64,000 nucleotides of DNA from Mytilinidion resinicola (Eukaryota; Ascomycota; Dothideomycetes; Mytilinidiales; Mytilinidiaceae): NCBI RefSeq assembly GCF_010093595.1, contig NW_022985446.1:914709-978708 (forward strand). Direction: 5' to 3'. The notes beneath the pieces were generated by a model. That model ran no database searches. It was not told the DNA's origin and saw nothing but the letters and a program-made list of their open reading frames with translations. Made by a program: the position numbers and the translations under genes. This document shows positions 11,785 through 23,145 of the stretch, one piece after another; the stretch's first letter is position 1; the number at the start of each line of letters is the position of its first letter.

Positions 11785-12996
11785 ATGTCTCAAAATGCAG
11801 CTGCCTCAGCATCAGCTCCCGCCCAGGCTAGCGAAAGAAATAGCTCTCAGAAGCTGAAATATGTCGATGTTTGTTTGCCTCTCCACCTTTCCCATATTTC
11901 AAGTCTTCTAAAGTGCCCTATGTCAGATCGGAATCAACCTCGGTGACCCCGTCTTCCGCGGCAAATACCATGGCAAGCAAAGCCACCAAGACGATTTCGC
12001 TGACGTTCTTCAGCGGGCTTTGGACGCTGGCTGCGAGAAGTTGATGGTAACCGGGTCAGATTTGAAAGAATCGAAACATGCTGTCGAACTCGCCAAGCAA
12101 CATCGTTCGTGTCCAACCATTCAATCAAGTTTCAGGGATATCTAACTATCTATGCAGCCGGACTCTGCTACGCCACAGTCGGTGTCCACCCATGCTCCGC
12201 AAAGCACTTTGAATCATACCGCGACGGCCCCGCAGCCTTGCTCACCGCCATTGGCGACCTTGCTCGAACCTCTAAGGCAGCTGGCCGCACAGTTGCCTTC
12301 GGGGAAATCGGACTGGACTACGACCGATTATTCCTAACCCCTAAGGATCAACAGGTCAAGTACTTCGAGGCTCAACTTGACCTTGCAGTTGAGATCCAGC
12401 TCCCCCTGTTCCTGCATTCTCGAGCTGCTAGCGAAGATTTCGAGAGACTACTCGCTGTGAAACTTCCCCAACTGCCGAAGAAGGGGCTCGTGCACAGCTT
12501 CACCGGAACCGTTGAGGAGATGAAGCGGATGGTGGATCTGGGCTTGGATGTTGGAGTCAATGGGTGCAGTATGAAAACCGAGGAAAACATTGAGGTTGTA
12601 AGGCAGATTCCACTTGAGCATTTGCAGATCGAGACAGATGGGCCTTGGGTGAGTGTTCACGTACTGCAGTGCAAAAACGCTCGACTAATTAGGGTTTAGT
12701 GTGAGATGCGTCCTAGCCATGCATCTGCGAAATTCCTGGTGGACGCGCCTCCTTTGCCAAAAGCAGTCAAGAAAGAGAAATGGACTCAGGGCGTCATGAT
12801 CAAGGGACGAAATGAACCGGCGACGATACCGCATGTCGCTTATGCGATTGCGAAAATAAAAGATATCTCCGTAGAGGAGGTTTGCGAAGCGTGAGTGCAA
12901 ATCTGGCTGCATAGGATGTTCACCCCTGCTAACAATCACCACAGCGCGTGGCGTAATTCGATCAAGATGTTTGGACTGGGAGAGAAAATAGAATAG
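11785..12996 (+). CDS. TatD-family metal-dependent hydrolase (deoxyribonuclease)
   Basis: Five exons: 11785-11868, 11927-12104, 12158-12648, 12700-12890 and 12945-12996, giving 331 aa. The TIM-barrel metal-site motifs are in order: VDIGINLGDPVFRG with HGKQSH at the start, YATVGVHPC, AFGEIGLDYDR, LPLFLHSRAA, GLVHSFTGT, and IETDGPWCEMRPSH with the last metal ligand across the intron 3 junction. Eukaryotic TatD enzymes are 3'-5' exonucleases linked to DNA degradation in apoptosis and to peroxide damage. The closest yeast relative is Tat-D (YBL055C). Two introns have weak donors (GTTTGT and GTTCGT), but the joined protein keeps the family motifs without gaps, which supports them. It follows YVH1 on the same strand, 2 kb downstream, and is independent of it. 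Confidence 0.92.
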
Positions 12997-14221
12997 ACTT
13001 GGAAGTCTTTGTAAATCATGCATTAGAAGCAATCTCGGCGACTGGGCGGGTGACCTGCATGTAGTGAGTACCTGGAGTTAGTCCGTATTCTCAGTACTGA
13101 CTACCCTATAGGGGGATGATTAGGTGTTCATATGGTGATGCCTCTCAGTTAAACCAATCACGAAGTGCTTCTTACTCATAGAATCAATGACGCTGTCTCC
13201 TCTCTAGTATATGTGCACCACAATGTACCTCTGTAATTTGAATATGAAATATTCCTCATCACATCGTGAGGCATGTATCTTGATGTTGCTGCCGTGAATA
13301 CGGTGTTGAAGCCCTTATAGTACCTATCAGCGGCTGCTTCTGAGCATTTTGTAGAATATAAACTGCTTCCTGGATGAAACCAGGCGCTTTGGATGCGTGT
13401 TGGCGCCGTCCGAAGTCCGCCAGTCTACTATTTCAATTTAGAGTAGGATGTAACGTTCACGACCTCGTCGGCCAGATGAGTTCTTAGAGGGTTGTTCTCA
13501 CCCAATTGAAGCTCTTTAAATCATTGACGGCTGCAATATAACGGGCTTAGTAAATACGAATTCAAGCTTCAAGATCATTCACATTTCCAGCACGGCAAAA
13601 ACCAGGCGCTTTGCCGGTGTAATGGCACTGCCTGAATGCCTTTAGCTTACTACGCAAATTCAGCATGAGGTGTAGTAGTTAGCATCACGTGCATTAGAAT
13701 AGCTATGGCCTAAATGGCTGAGAGAGAGAGAAATGCAAGACGGTTGATTGGCCCTCCAGATTAAGTTCCCCTCCCCCTCTTCTCCATGTGGCCGTGGCAG
13801 ACGTCGAGCCGGCAGCCTTCCAGACCCTGCTTGCTTGAGCCTCAAAAAGACCCTGAAATGCGTCAAATCTTTGACCGCCACCACAGTAAACCTTCGCTGA
13901 CAACGCGCAACGGGCCTCCCAAGTGACGCGATGCTCGATTATGAAGCAAAAGCGTTCCAGACGCAAGTGCTGCCGGGCGGGCGCGCCATTGGCTGCCATC
14001 GGGGTCCACCGGCTTGCCTCCTGGTCTCCTCGGGAGTGTTATCAGCTACCCGTCGCCGAATGTTGTCGAATCTTTCCAGTTGGAACCACGCCTCCGAGCC
14101 TTCTTCTCCTTCTTCCAACTCCTGCTCTCGCTGCGTCTGATACTCCAGCACCGCCATTCCCCTCTTTTGACGCCCTTGCTAGCTCCCATTCCCTCTTCAT
14201 CGAGCTCAGATAGCTTCCGCA
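12997..14221. promoter_or_regulatory. Intergenic region and promoter of CCP1
   Basis: No gene is seen here. A CCAAT box lies on the minus strand at 13988-13992 (read as ATTGG on plus), about 230 bp before the CCP1 start. A pyrimidine-rich tract spans about 14097-14215, typical of fungal core promoters and leaders. A (GA)n run lies near 13719-13731. The CCAAT assignment is a motif match only. Confidence 0.35.
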
Positions 14222-15471
14222 ATGGCCACCGCAGCGCGATCCCTCACCCGCAGCGCCCTGCGCAGCTCCCTCGCGACCTTCAAGACCACCGTCACTCGCA
14301 ACTCGCGCCTCGCCGTCCCTCGCCAGGCCTTCCAGCAGTCACGTCGCGGCTATGCTGACAGCGGCGCCCCCAAATCTGGCGGCAGTGGTGGACTGATATG
14401 GGGCATTGGGCTGGCGGCTCTTGGTGGCGGGGGTTACTACTACTACACCCAGAACCCGGACCTGTTTGCCAAAGCCGAGGAGAAGACCAAGGGCCCCTTT
14501 GAGCCCAAGTTCGAGGACTACCAGAAGGTCTACAAGACTATTGCGAAACTTTTGGAGGAGAAGGACGACTACGACGATGGCAGCTATGGCCCCGTGCTGG
14601 TGAGATTGGCATGGCATTGTAGCGGAACGTGAGTACCGACACACTGTTCGTAGCTTGAAACAGGTCTAAGACTGACGATACTCAGGTATGACAAGGAGAC
14701 TGGTACTGGAGGCTCGAACGGTGCGACCATGAGGTTTGCTCCGGAGGGTGACCACGGAGCCAATGCTGGCCTCAAGGCTGCCCGTGATTTCCTCGAGCCG
14801 GTCAAAGGTACGTCTTATCATCTTAACTCGCATATATGCGCCAATGGCGTGCTAATGCCCGGCCAGAGCAATACCCCTGGATTAGCTATTCCGACCTCTG
14901 GATCCTCGCCGGGGTCACCGCCATCCAAGAAATGCAGGGCCCTCATATCCCCTACCGCCCTGGCCGCTCCGACCGCGATGTGTCTTTCTGCACGCCTGAC
15001 GGCCGCCTGCCCGACGCCTCAAAAGAGCAAAAGCACCTCCGCGCCATCTTCGGCCGCATGGGTTTCAACGACCAAGAAATCGTCGCCTTGTCCGGCGCCC
15101 ACGCCCTCGGCCGCTGCCACACCGATCGCTCTGGCTACGATGGACCCTGGACTTTCTCCCCGACCACCCTCACGAATGACTACTTCAAGCTGCTAGTAGA
15201 GGAGAAGTGGCAGAACAAGAAGTGGAACGGCCCCAAGCAGTTTGAGGATGTCTCGACCAAGACACTCATGATGCTACCGACTGACTTGGCTCTGGTTAAG
15301 GACAAGAGCTTCAAGCAGTATGTCGACAAGTACGCCAGGGACAACGACGCCTTCTTCAAGGACTTCTCGGATGTGGTGCTGAGGCTTTTCGAGCTCGGTG
15401 TGCCGTTCACCCAGGGCGAGGACGCGAGGTGGACGTTTAAGAGCTCCTTTGACGAGGCGGCGTCTTCGTAA
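14222..15471 (+). CDS. CCP1: Cytochrome c peroxidase, mitochondrial
   Basis: Three exons: 14222-14628, 14686-14807 and 14867-15471, giving 377 aa. An Arg/Ser-rich mitochondrial presequence (about 1-45) is followed by a hydrophobic segment [16 protein letters not shown] (about 56-72), the intermembrane-space sorting signal of Ccp1. The class I haem peroxidase fold follows. The distal site [11 protein letters not shown] is split by intron 1. Next are the [10 protein letters not shown] segment, the proximal haem ligand in [11 protein letters not shown], and the radical tryptophan in SGYDGPW. The enzyme reduces H2O2 with ferrocytochrome c in the intermembrane space and also signals peroxide stress. 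The start sits in a good context (GCAATGG). Length and motifs are as expected for the family. Confidence 0.96.
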
Positions 15472-15940
15472 AGTGGATGAGCTCCTGTGCATGTGTAGCG
15501 ATGGTTGACCGTGCTAGAATGTGAGCAAAATCTTGCTCAGCAAGCGAGAGATATCCTAGAAGTTTGATATCCTAGACTTAGATGAGGTCTCATGAGAACT
15601 TCCCTCGCTGTCGTTGCAGAGGAACAGCGTACTGGAAGCACACTGTTATAGATAGATCTTTCACAGTCCAGGCGTGTTGCAGATTAGCAAGCCCCTCTCG
15701 AAGTCTAATGGTTTGCTTTCTTGTAACATAGCTCGAACGTTTTGAATCAGAAGCCTTTGTATACATGCTTCTCAACACATGTTCTCAGTGACAGACTGCC
15801 TTAGCTCGCACGAAAATGCTAGACATATGAACCCCCCCAAGCAGGAATAACTCACGTGTGGTTAGCTGACAAGGCTTCCTACAATACAAGACCCCCGACA
15901 TAGCAAACCATACCACCCCAATCGGCCTCCTCCAGTCCTC
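15472..15940. other. Convergent intergenic region
   Basis: This is the tail-to-tail space between CCP1 (+) and the coiled-coil gene (-). It should contain both 3' untranslated regions. I see no ORF with a motif and no RNA gene. Confidence 0.4.
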
Positions 15941-16969
15941 TCAATACCCCTGCAACCGCTTCATCGACTCCGCAATCTTCTCATTCTGCTCCTTCTCCTT
16001 CCCCCTCCTCTCACTCTCCTCATCCCGAAACGCCGTCAACGCAACCTCCCTCACCTCCCTAATCTCCCTCTCCATCCCCTCAACCTCGTTATCCTCCACC
16101 CGCGGCGCAGGCTCCAGCGCCTCAAGCTTCGACTCCGCAACCCCTCCCCGCGCCTCCCCCCCGCTTCCCAACCTCACCCCACTCGCTTCCAGCACCCTCC
16201 CCGCCTCCTCCTCTCCTACCGCAGCGCGAAGCACCCAGTACAGCTCCTCCAGCACCTCCTCGTACTCCGCCTGCAGCTCACGCACCACCTGCGCCTCTGC
16301 CTGCAGCGTCTCGTGGAAGCGTGTCAGCCGCTCGTGCAGCGTCATGTCGCGTGTCCACTGCGTAGAAGTCAGGGTGATGGCGCCAAGCGGGGCCGTGAGG
16401 GCGGCGATGTCGGCGGCGTAGCGGGTTGCGAGGGGTTGGGGGGAGCTAGCACTGGCCGTTGTGTCTGGGTATCGCGTCGAAGCTCCATTGGTTTTCCTGC
16501 TGAGGGGAGGTTTGGTGGGCCCGGTCGAAACGGCGGCTGCGAGTTCGGCGAGGAGGGCGGCGTGGGTTTCGTTCAAGGCGCGTGTGAGGGAGGCGGTGGT
16601 GGTGTCGAGGTAGGTTGTTGTTGTTTCTATGATTGCAGATCAGATGGGCTTCATCATGGGAAGAGAGAGGTGAGGGGGAGATGTACCATTGAACGCGACT
16701 GAGATTGGATGCTTCGCCGCCACGCTCTCGCCTACTATTCGTGCTTTCTTTAGGATTGAGGGGCCGGGGGGGTTTTGCGCTGATTTGATGATGCGGATGG
16801 GCTTTGGGGTGCGGGTTGGGGCGGAGGAGATGGCGTTCTGGCGCGGGCGGAGAGGACGCTTGAACATTGCGGTGGTGGAGACGACTTGCTTTTGTTTCTT
16901 GGGATAGGCGGCGTGAGTCTTTGGCTCGGTGCGAGGGAGGGCTGCTGGAGCTCGGCGGAGGTTTGCCAT
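15941..16969 (-). CDS. Coiled-coil protein of unknown function
   Basis: Two exons, 16969-16687 and 16626-15941, join to 322 aa. The intron (donor GTACAT, acceptor ATCATAG) joins SVAFN to ETTTTYLDTTTASL. Residues 1-90 are basic and Pro/Arg-rich and look disordered. Residues about 95-125 and 185-235 are helical. The stretch LHERLTRFHETLQAEAQVV and the charged C-terminus (REIREVREVALTAFRDEE) have heptad-like patterns. The shape recalls small kinetochore or spindle subunits of fungi, but I cannot match a named family and offer no function. An in-frame TTG near 16576 could mislead an automatic caller into a shorter protein. The ATG at 16969 is the first in a frame that splices cleanly. It is tail-to-tail with CCP1. 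Confidence 0.7.
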
Positions 16970-17717
16970 TCTGCATGTGGTGGAGACGGGATGGGAAGAG
17001 TTGAGTTGACGTTGGAATAGGAGTTGAGGCCGTTAACGCCGAAGCGGACGGCACGTCAACAGCGAGTGAGAGAAGGTAAGGCCAACGAAAAGGACGATGA
17101 AGCTGAAATGAAGAGAATGAACACTTCATTGTATTGACTAATGGAGTCGCTGTTCTTGAAGGCTGGTATGCCTAAGTACTTTGGTCCGTACACCCAGGGG
17201 AGAGTAGCTGAGGTATGCGCCGTTAAGAGCCTTGGAATAGTATCGAAGCAGTTCAAACAGTACCAGAAAAGCGTACACATATCTGTGATGATGCAGTGTG
17301 AAGGCTACAAGAAAGTGGATTGACTGGACACTGCTTTCCCCGGCCCCGTTAACTTTTACCCTCTGCTTAAGCGGCATGTGTTCTCTTTGGGATCTGTACA
17401 GCATCTTCTGTAGATGCTAGACTCAGACATCTGAAAGGCCTCAGAGCGTATAAAAGTCTCTCAAATCCTTTTATAACTCCATGAAATGCTTTCTGATATG
17501 ACTTAAACTCCCGCAACAGTCTGCTCTAGACAAGGACTTAGCACAACGGTCACCTTACCGACTACTTTCCCAGCAGAAAGCGAGCTCCAAGACCAATCAT
17601 GTCGTCCATAAGAATTTTATACAAGAATAGTCTTACAGCCCCAGGAAGTCAAACGGAGACTGCTCCTCTTCGCCCGCTTCTCATGATACCCGCTCAACTC
17701 TCACTAACAACACACGC
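16970..17717. other. Intergenic region
   Basis: This lies between the coiled-coil gene start and the GRX5 stop, both on the minus strand. Short chance frames only. The part next to 16970 is the presumed promoter of the coiled-coil gene, and the part next to 17717 the GRX5 3' end. Confidence 0.4.
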
Positions 17718-18386
17718 CTACTCCTTCGGCGTCGGCTCCTCGTCTCCAGGCTCAACCAGCACGCCCTTCTCCTCCAACATCTTCGCCAGCGACCCATCCT
17801 GATGCATCGACATCAAAATATCGCAGCCGCCCACAAACTCCTTGTCCACGTAAAGCTGCGGTATCGTCGGCCACTCGGAGTACTCCTTAATCCCTACAAT
17901 ATACCACGCATTAGCATCCACCCATTTCTGACCGAGTATCTAAACGCCGCCTCCACTCTCATCCAGTACACCCCAACGCAGCCCGCCCAATCGCAGACGT
18001 AGAGAAATTTTAACTCACCAGCCCTCAACTCCTCATCCTCGAGCACATTGAACGCCGTAAATTTCTCCGGATCCACCCCCTGCATGCCCAGAATCTGGAT
18101 ACTCGCGCGCGAGAACCCGCACTGCGGCGTCTCAGGCGTGCCCTTCATGAACAGCACGACAGGCGCCGAGCTGACGGCCTTGTCGATCGCGGTGCGGGTT
18201 TCGGAGGAGAGGAGGCGCGCTTGGAAGGGCGTGAGGAAGCGGGGCGCAGGGAGTGGGCGGATGAGAGGTGTGGTGCGGGTTGCTGTCCGGAGGACCTAAG
18301 GGTTGAGATGTTAGATTGGGAATCGAGAGAAGAAGAAGATATGCGGATGAAGGGCGTACGGAGGAGAATGCTGGCCGTGCGAACAT
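17718..18386 (-). CDS. GRX5: Monothiol glutaredoxin, mitochondrial (Grx5)
   Basis: Three exons, 18386-18360 (nine codons), 18295-18019 and 17893-17718, encode 159 aa. Residues 1-40 form a basic presequence without acidic residues (MFARPAFSS, then [14 protein letters not shown]), fitting matrix import. The glutaredoxin domain has the monothiol CGFS active site (Cys68) in [16 protein letters not shown], the glutathione-binding [17 protein letters not shown], and a typical acidic tail. Grx5 transfers Fe-S clusters from the Isu scaffold to apoproteins in the mitochondrial matrix. The tiny first exon follows from the only ATG in frame and a clean GTACGC...CTTAG intron. The second intron (125 nt) joins EELRAG to IKEYSEWPT. 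Confidence 0.94.
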
Positions 18387-19108
18387 TGTAGCGGTTAGGT
18401 GGGAGGTAGTTGAGATTGGAGGTTGTGATTGTGGTGAAGACTCCCGAAATTCGCCGCATCGAATATGGTGATTAGATGACCTCAGTGCCAAGACTTATTA
18501 GCATAGAGAGTGATGACAAACTCCATTTTTTTGTGAGCTTCGACGTTTGATTCCCTGCACTTAATTCAAGCGGCGGATAGTAATGCTCATAACGACGTTG
18601 CGAGTAGACTTATTTTATTTTCCAAATCGGAAATGGATTCTGGATGTAAGGCACCAATACCAGACTCATTTTCTAATGTAAAATTTGTATGTACTCAGAG
18701 TTTAACTACAGGGTATCGATGATATATACAAAACTGAGGCGCAAATCTCCAGGGCGTCATGGTCGCGTCTCATGTAGTTGTGGACAAAAAGCCTCCCGCA
18801 CCGCTTCCAAGTAGAGAAGGCTTGATAGCCCATGGTGCTAGGTCACCTTCAAGTGATTCTATGCGCCCTTTCTAGTAGAAAATAATGGAACAGAACACAG
18901 TTCTGCATTACCAGATACAAGAAAAAAGAAATCTAGGTGTACTTCATACACTTAAGACAGGCGGCGATTACCTCCTCTCCTTGTACTCAACCCGAGGAAG
19001 TTCATCTCTGGCACCGTCCTTTCGCCACCTCTTCTCAAGACCGTTACTAAGTGAAGAGAGGCCCCTTTTTCTCTTTCCATCTACTTCAATTCCCACATCC
19101 CCAACATT
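18387..19108. other. Intergenic region
   Basis: This is the promoter side of GRX5 and the 3' side of the rhodopsin-permease fusion. No coding signal is seen. AT content rises around 18590-18750. Confidence 0.4.
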
Positions 19109-21700
19109 CTAATGATCTTCATACTTCTTAGGATCCACTATCGCTTTTGCGAGAGGCGATAGGTTCAGCCAAATCGGGAACAAAGTGCCAGCAGCAAAGG
19201 CCGCCATGACCACGCAATACGCATACTGCACGTTTTTTGCCTTCATCGCACCGTACGCAATGGGAGGAAACACTGCTCCACCGCCTATTGCCGAGGTGAG
19301 TAGCACGCTGGCCAATTTGGCGTTCTTTCCCAGTCCATGGATCGATTGCGCGAAGATGAGGGAGAATATCGGTCCTTCGAAGAAGAAGAGCATAATGACG
19401 AGCGCGGCAGGCGTAGTGCCATGTCCATTCATAGATGCTGCCGCGAACACAATAGCGCCGACGTAGAAAAAGAGGAGCTGATAGCGTGGCTTAATCCATA
19501 AAGAGGCACCGGCAGTTAGGAAGCGCGAAAGGGCGAAGGCCGTATGTCCGATGGCTTGGTGATTGACCGAGCTGAGGCCTGGGTAGATTCGGGCTACATA
19601 TGCTGCAAATGTCGTAGAAATACTCTCTTGACCACCGACGTAGCATAACTGAGAGAATACTCCAAGACCAAGAGTGATCCATATCACTTTTACATTGAAA
19701 AGTTTCTCCGTATTTGGAGTATTGATGCGCTGAGCTGCTGCCTCAAGCTCGTCATCAGTGGCTTCTGGCAGGGGAATGTAGAAATATACGATTGCTAGAG
19801 CAAAGTTAAACAATGAGAGGCCTAGATAAGTCCATTGAACGTCGATTAGAGAGTCGGCCGAGGCTTTGAAGAGAACTTTCTTCGCGAGTATCGGAGACAC
19901 GACGGTCCCAATCGCCTGGAAGCCTTGAGAGAGATTGAGTCGTACCTCTGCCCATTCCGGTGGCCCACAAAGCGTGATGAACGGGTTCGCTGAGATCTCC
20001 AGCGTGGACAGGCCGAGGCCAACAATGAAGTTTGAAATGAAAAAAGCCGGAAAGGAGGTAAGAACGGCAGAGGGCCAGAAGACCAAAGTACCACAAGCGT
20101 AGATTACTAGTCCAACGGTATAGCAAGCTTTGAAGCCCCAGTACTGGAAGACGAGTCGGCCAAAAGTCAGCGGTCCTAGGAAATAGCCCCCGTAGTATGC
20201 GCTGTGCAGTCCGATAAACTGTGCGGATGACATATGAGCAACCGTCTGGAATTGAGCATTGAGGGTGTCCAGTAGTCCATATGCGAATCCCCAGACGAAG
20301 AACAAGACGGTGACCATCATCACCGGATAGATGCATTCCTTCGTTGTCATATCTACAATGCTCTTCTTTTTATTGAAATTGACGAAGTCGAAGAAGGGTG
20401 GAGCACTTCCGGCGGTCGCAGCCGTAGCATACGTATTCGCCCTTTCGCACGGTAGCTCGATCATGTCTGGCGTGGTCAAGAAATCCATCATACCCATTGC
20501 CCCATCGGCATTTCCTCCTAGAGCCGTTCCTAGTGCGGCTTCTGGGTTGGCAGCTCCGGGGGCGGCAACAAGTGTTGGCCTTGTTGGCAAATCCTGAGAG
20601 GGTGGCTGCAGGTTCCCATTTGCAAGGTCAGGATGGTTCAATCCACTTCCAGTCGTGAGCACCGTCTTCTCGGTTTGGCTAGTGTCCCGCAACAGATGAG
20701 GCATAAAGCGAGACACTAAGGGCTTCATGGCTGGCACGCAGGCACACATGATTCCTACGTTTACCTCGATTGCCGAAAACATCAGTGAGTAGGAAGCGTA
20801 ATAGCTGAAATCATTCGTGTCCGAATTCCGTGAGGCATTTCCTGATGGCTTGCTTTTGTCCTCAACACTCCGTAGATGCGTGCGAGCTGCGGATTGAAGG
20901 TATGCAATTCGAACTACATCAACAACGGCGACAAAGATACCGAACCCGAAGGTAACGACGAGTATGATCTTCTGTTTCTTTGGCAGACGCATGCTGGTCA
21001 GTATTGGCATTGGAAGGAACAAGATTGCCAGATCCGTGATGATGTTCAATGGTGCCGAAGAAAGGTAGATCGTAATGATATCTGTGCATGTTGCAGTCTC
21101 TGGAATTGTTTCGTCAAAGGCCGCACCGACGGGTCGACATTGAACAACATTGAGAAGTGTCAACGCTAATCCGCCGATATTGACTACAGCGAGGGTTGCA
21201 ATAGTGGCCCGACGGAAGATCTTCTGGGTTTTGGATAGCGTCAGGTAGAAGATCAGGATCGACGTCTTGGTGGCCATCAAGGCCGGGTTCTGCATGTCTC
21301 AGTGCACGTTTCAACCACAAGGAATACGGGTACCGACATAAAGAACCGAAAATATATATTCCGACTTTTTCAAAGCAGAATCCCAGTCTGCCGGGACATC
21401 GACCTCGTGTCGCCCAAGGCCGACAGACGTCCCGTAGCAAATGGAGAAAGAAGTGCCGAACGCGAGGAGCTGCACGATGCTACAGTCAGTTCCTCAACAC
21501 CCAATTCGAATCCTTTCTTAACCTACCCAAGCGAGAATGATAAAGTGGTCATCCCAGCCAACTCTTTGCACAATTCCGAACCTGGAGATCAATCGTAGCA
21601 CGACGAAGACGGTAGCGCACACGAGTGTGGCAGTCGTGACGCCCAGCACGACAGGGCCTCTTGAAGCGAAATCGCGGTCCCCGCTTGTTTTATTCGCCAT
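19109..21700 (-). CDS. Fusion: SAT4/PTH11-like rhodopsin domain + FucP-type MFS permease
   Basis: Three exons, 21700-21527, 21469-21338 and 21289-19109, give 828 aa. Residues about 15-300 form a fungal rhodopsin-like domain with seven hydrophobic segments. Its family landmarks are GWDDHFIILAW, TSVGLGRH, YNPALMATKTSILIFYL, a CRPVGAAFDE-CTD extracellular loop, LNIITDLAILFLPMPIL, and the last helix ending EVNVGIMCACVPAMKPL. After a Pro/Ala/Gly-rich linker (about 300-418) comes a whole 12-helix major facilitator domain of the L-fucose permease type: FFVWGFAYGLLDTLNAQF, SAYYGGYFLGPL, GLGLSTLEISANPFITLCGP, LNLSQGFQAIGT. The long third exon crosses the linker with no stop. The family suggests sensing or orphan-receptor function at one end and sugar-proton symport at the other. 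Joint action is inference. The intron 2 donor (GTCGGT) is weak; an alternative GTACCC donor with another acceptor also keeps the frame. Confidence 0.85.
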
Positions 21701-23145
21701 GTTGAAAGCGTTGCAGATGTGCCTCGGACCATGTTCTAAGACTTATGGTAGATAGCACTGGCGTTTGTTGGATGTATTGAGGGTGATACGAGGATGCCCA
21801 GCATGGCCGCTGCGATGGCAGGAGACAAACAGAGGAGTTGCAGACGATGACGACGGGCAGCCACGAGAAAAGCAAAAGAGAACAGGAGGTTGCATCCCGC
21901 GGCAATGGCACGGTGGCAGCTGGAGAAGTCGATCTCTACGCTGACTGCGGGACTCAGCTGTCAGTCATCGGCCCGGCAAAAGCTCTTGGGGACGACTAGT
22001 TCCCCAGAGTTTTCCGCTTGGCGTTGCGCAAGATCCGTGGACCCGTACACGGTGAGCGGCGTGGGCATCGCGCGGAGCGATGCTCAGTGGGTTGGCACTG
22101 GGCAGCTTGCTGTTCAACCGGCGTCATTGGGCAGAAGGTGGTGAAAGTGCGGAGACAAACTGCCCGCACGTCACCACCCAGAATCCACATAACCCCGGAC
22201 AAACTGTCTCTGAATGAAGGATCGCGGGGTGAAAGGACGACCACCAGTCACGAGGTCTCGATCAAACCAGGGGGCTGCTCGGTTCCATGCTTGCTTGCCC
22301 GACAGCCTGGCACGCGGGGCACGGAAAAGGTGGCACACTAACTCTAGAACAAGCTGTCTCGTGTGTACACCTGTCTGCCACTGCTTAGGTTGCTTCAATG
22401 TATTTTCAGAAATCTAAAGAAGATAGAAGCTCTTTACCTTGGGCTATGTGGAAACTTGTTGAAGCGCTTCATGCAGTAGTAAACGGGTGTACACACAGGC
22501 AGAGTACTTGGTGAGTGTGCCACTTTTTTCGTGCCTGGGCACCGGCTAAGTTCTAAACCTTCAGCCTCTCGAGCATTGATTCCAGAAGACGGGATATACT
22601 TCAGTTGACTATCATAGCTGTCTATGAGTTTCAGCTAATCTTGGGGCGACTAAGCTAGCCACAGTACGACAGTGTTTGTACAGTCCACGTTTCTACTAGG
22701 TATAAAGAACTGGACTGTAGCCAATAATGGAACCTTGGAATAGGTGATGTACATACAATTCGTCACAGATGTCTAAGAACGTATCGAGGGACTGCAAACA
22801 AGGACAGGTAAGTGTACGCACTTACGATTTCTGTTCTTTTATATGCACAGCATTCTCCTACGATGTTCTACTGCTACTTCCATTTCGTCAAGACAATACT
22901 CAGAATATCTGCATCACTGTTATCAAGTCAAAGAACTCCTTTTAGTGCAAAGAGAACTCACGAAGCACTGGATCAGCATGGTAACAAAAAACTACATAAC
23001 CAAAAGTCACTACCATCTCCACATATCAACGTCAACCTCCCCGTCCCCAATGCCACCCAATCCGCATTAAGAATTAAGTATAAAATCATCCCCGTTCTCC
23101 TTTATCCTCTTACTCCTTCTTTTCATCTCCCACCGATCAACCCAA
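21701..23145. other. Intergenic region containing one MITE
   Basis: This is the upstream region of the fusion gene (minus strand), with the MITE at 22318-22535 about 620 bp before its start. The remainder holds only short chance frames. The last part (22800-23145) is the 3' side of the CFEM-like gene. Confidence 0.45.
22318..22535 (+). mobile_element. MITE copy 1 (GTGGCACACT termini)
   Basis: About 218 bp with imperfect terminal inverted repeats GGCACGGAAAAGGTGGCACACT and, inverted, GGCACGAAAAAAGTGGCACACT. Nested inside are further inverted matches (GTGTACACC near both ends and CTTCAA/TTGAAG in the centre). A second, diverged copy in the opposite orientation lies at 37084-37301. There is no coding capacity and no clear target-site duplication. 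Confidence 0.75.

Noticed and set aside
17599..18299. Plus-strand frames across the GRX5 locus
   Set aside because: Antisense shadows of the GRX5 exons.
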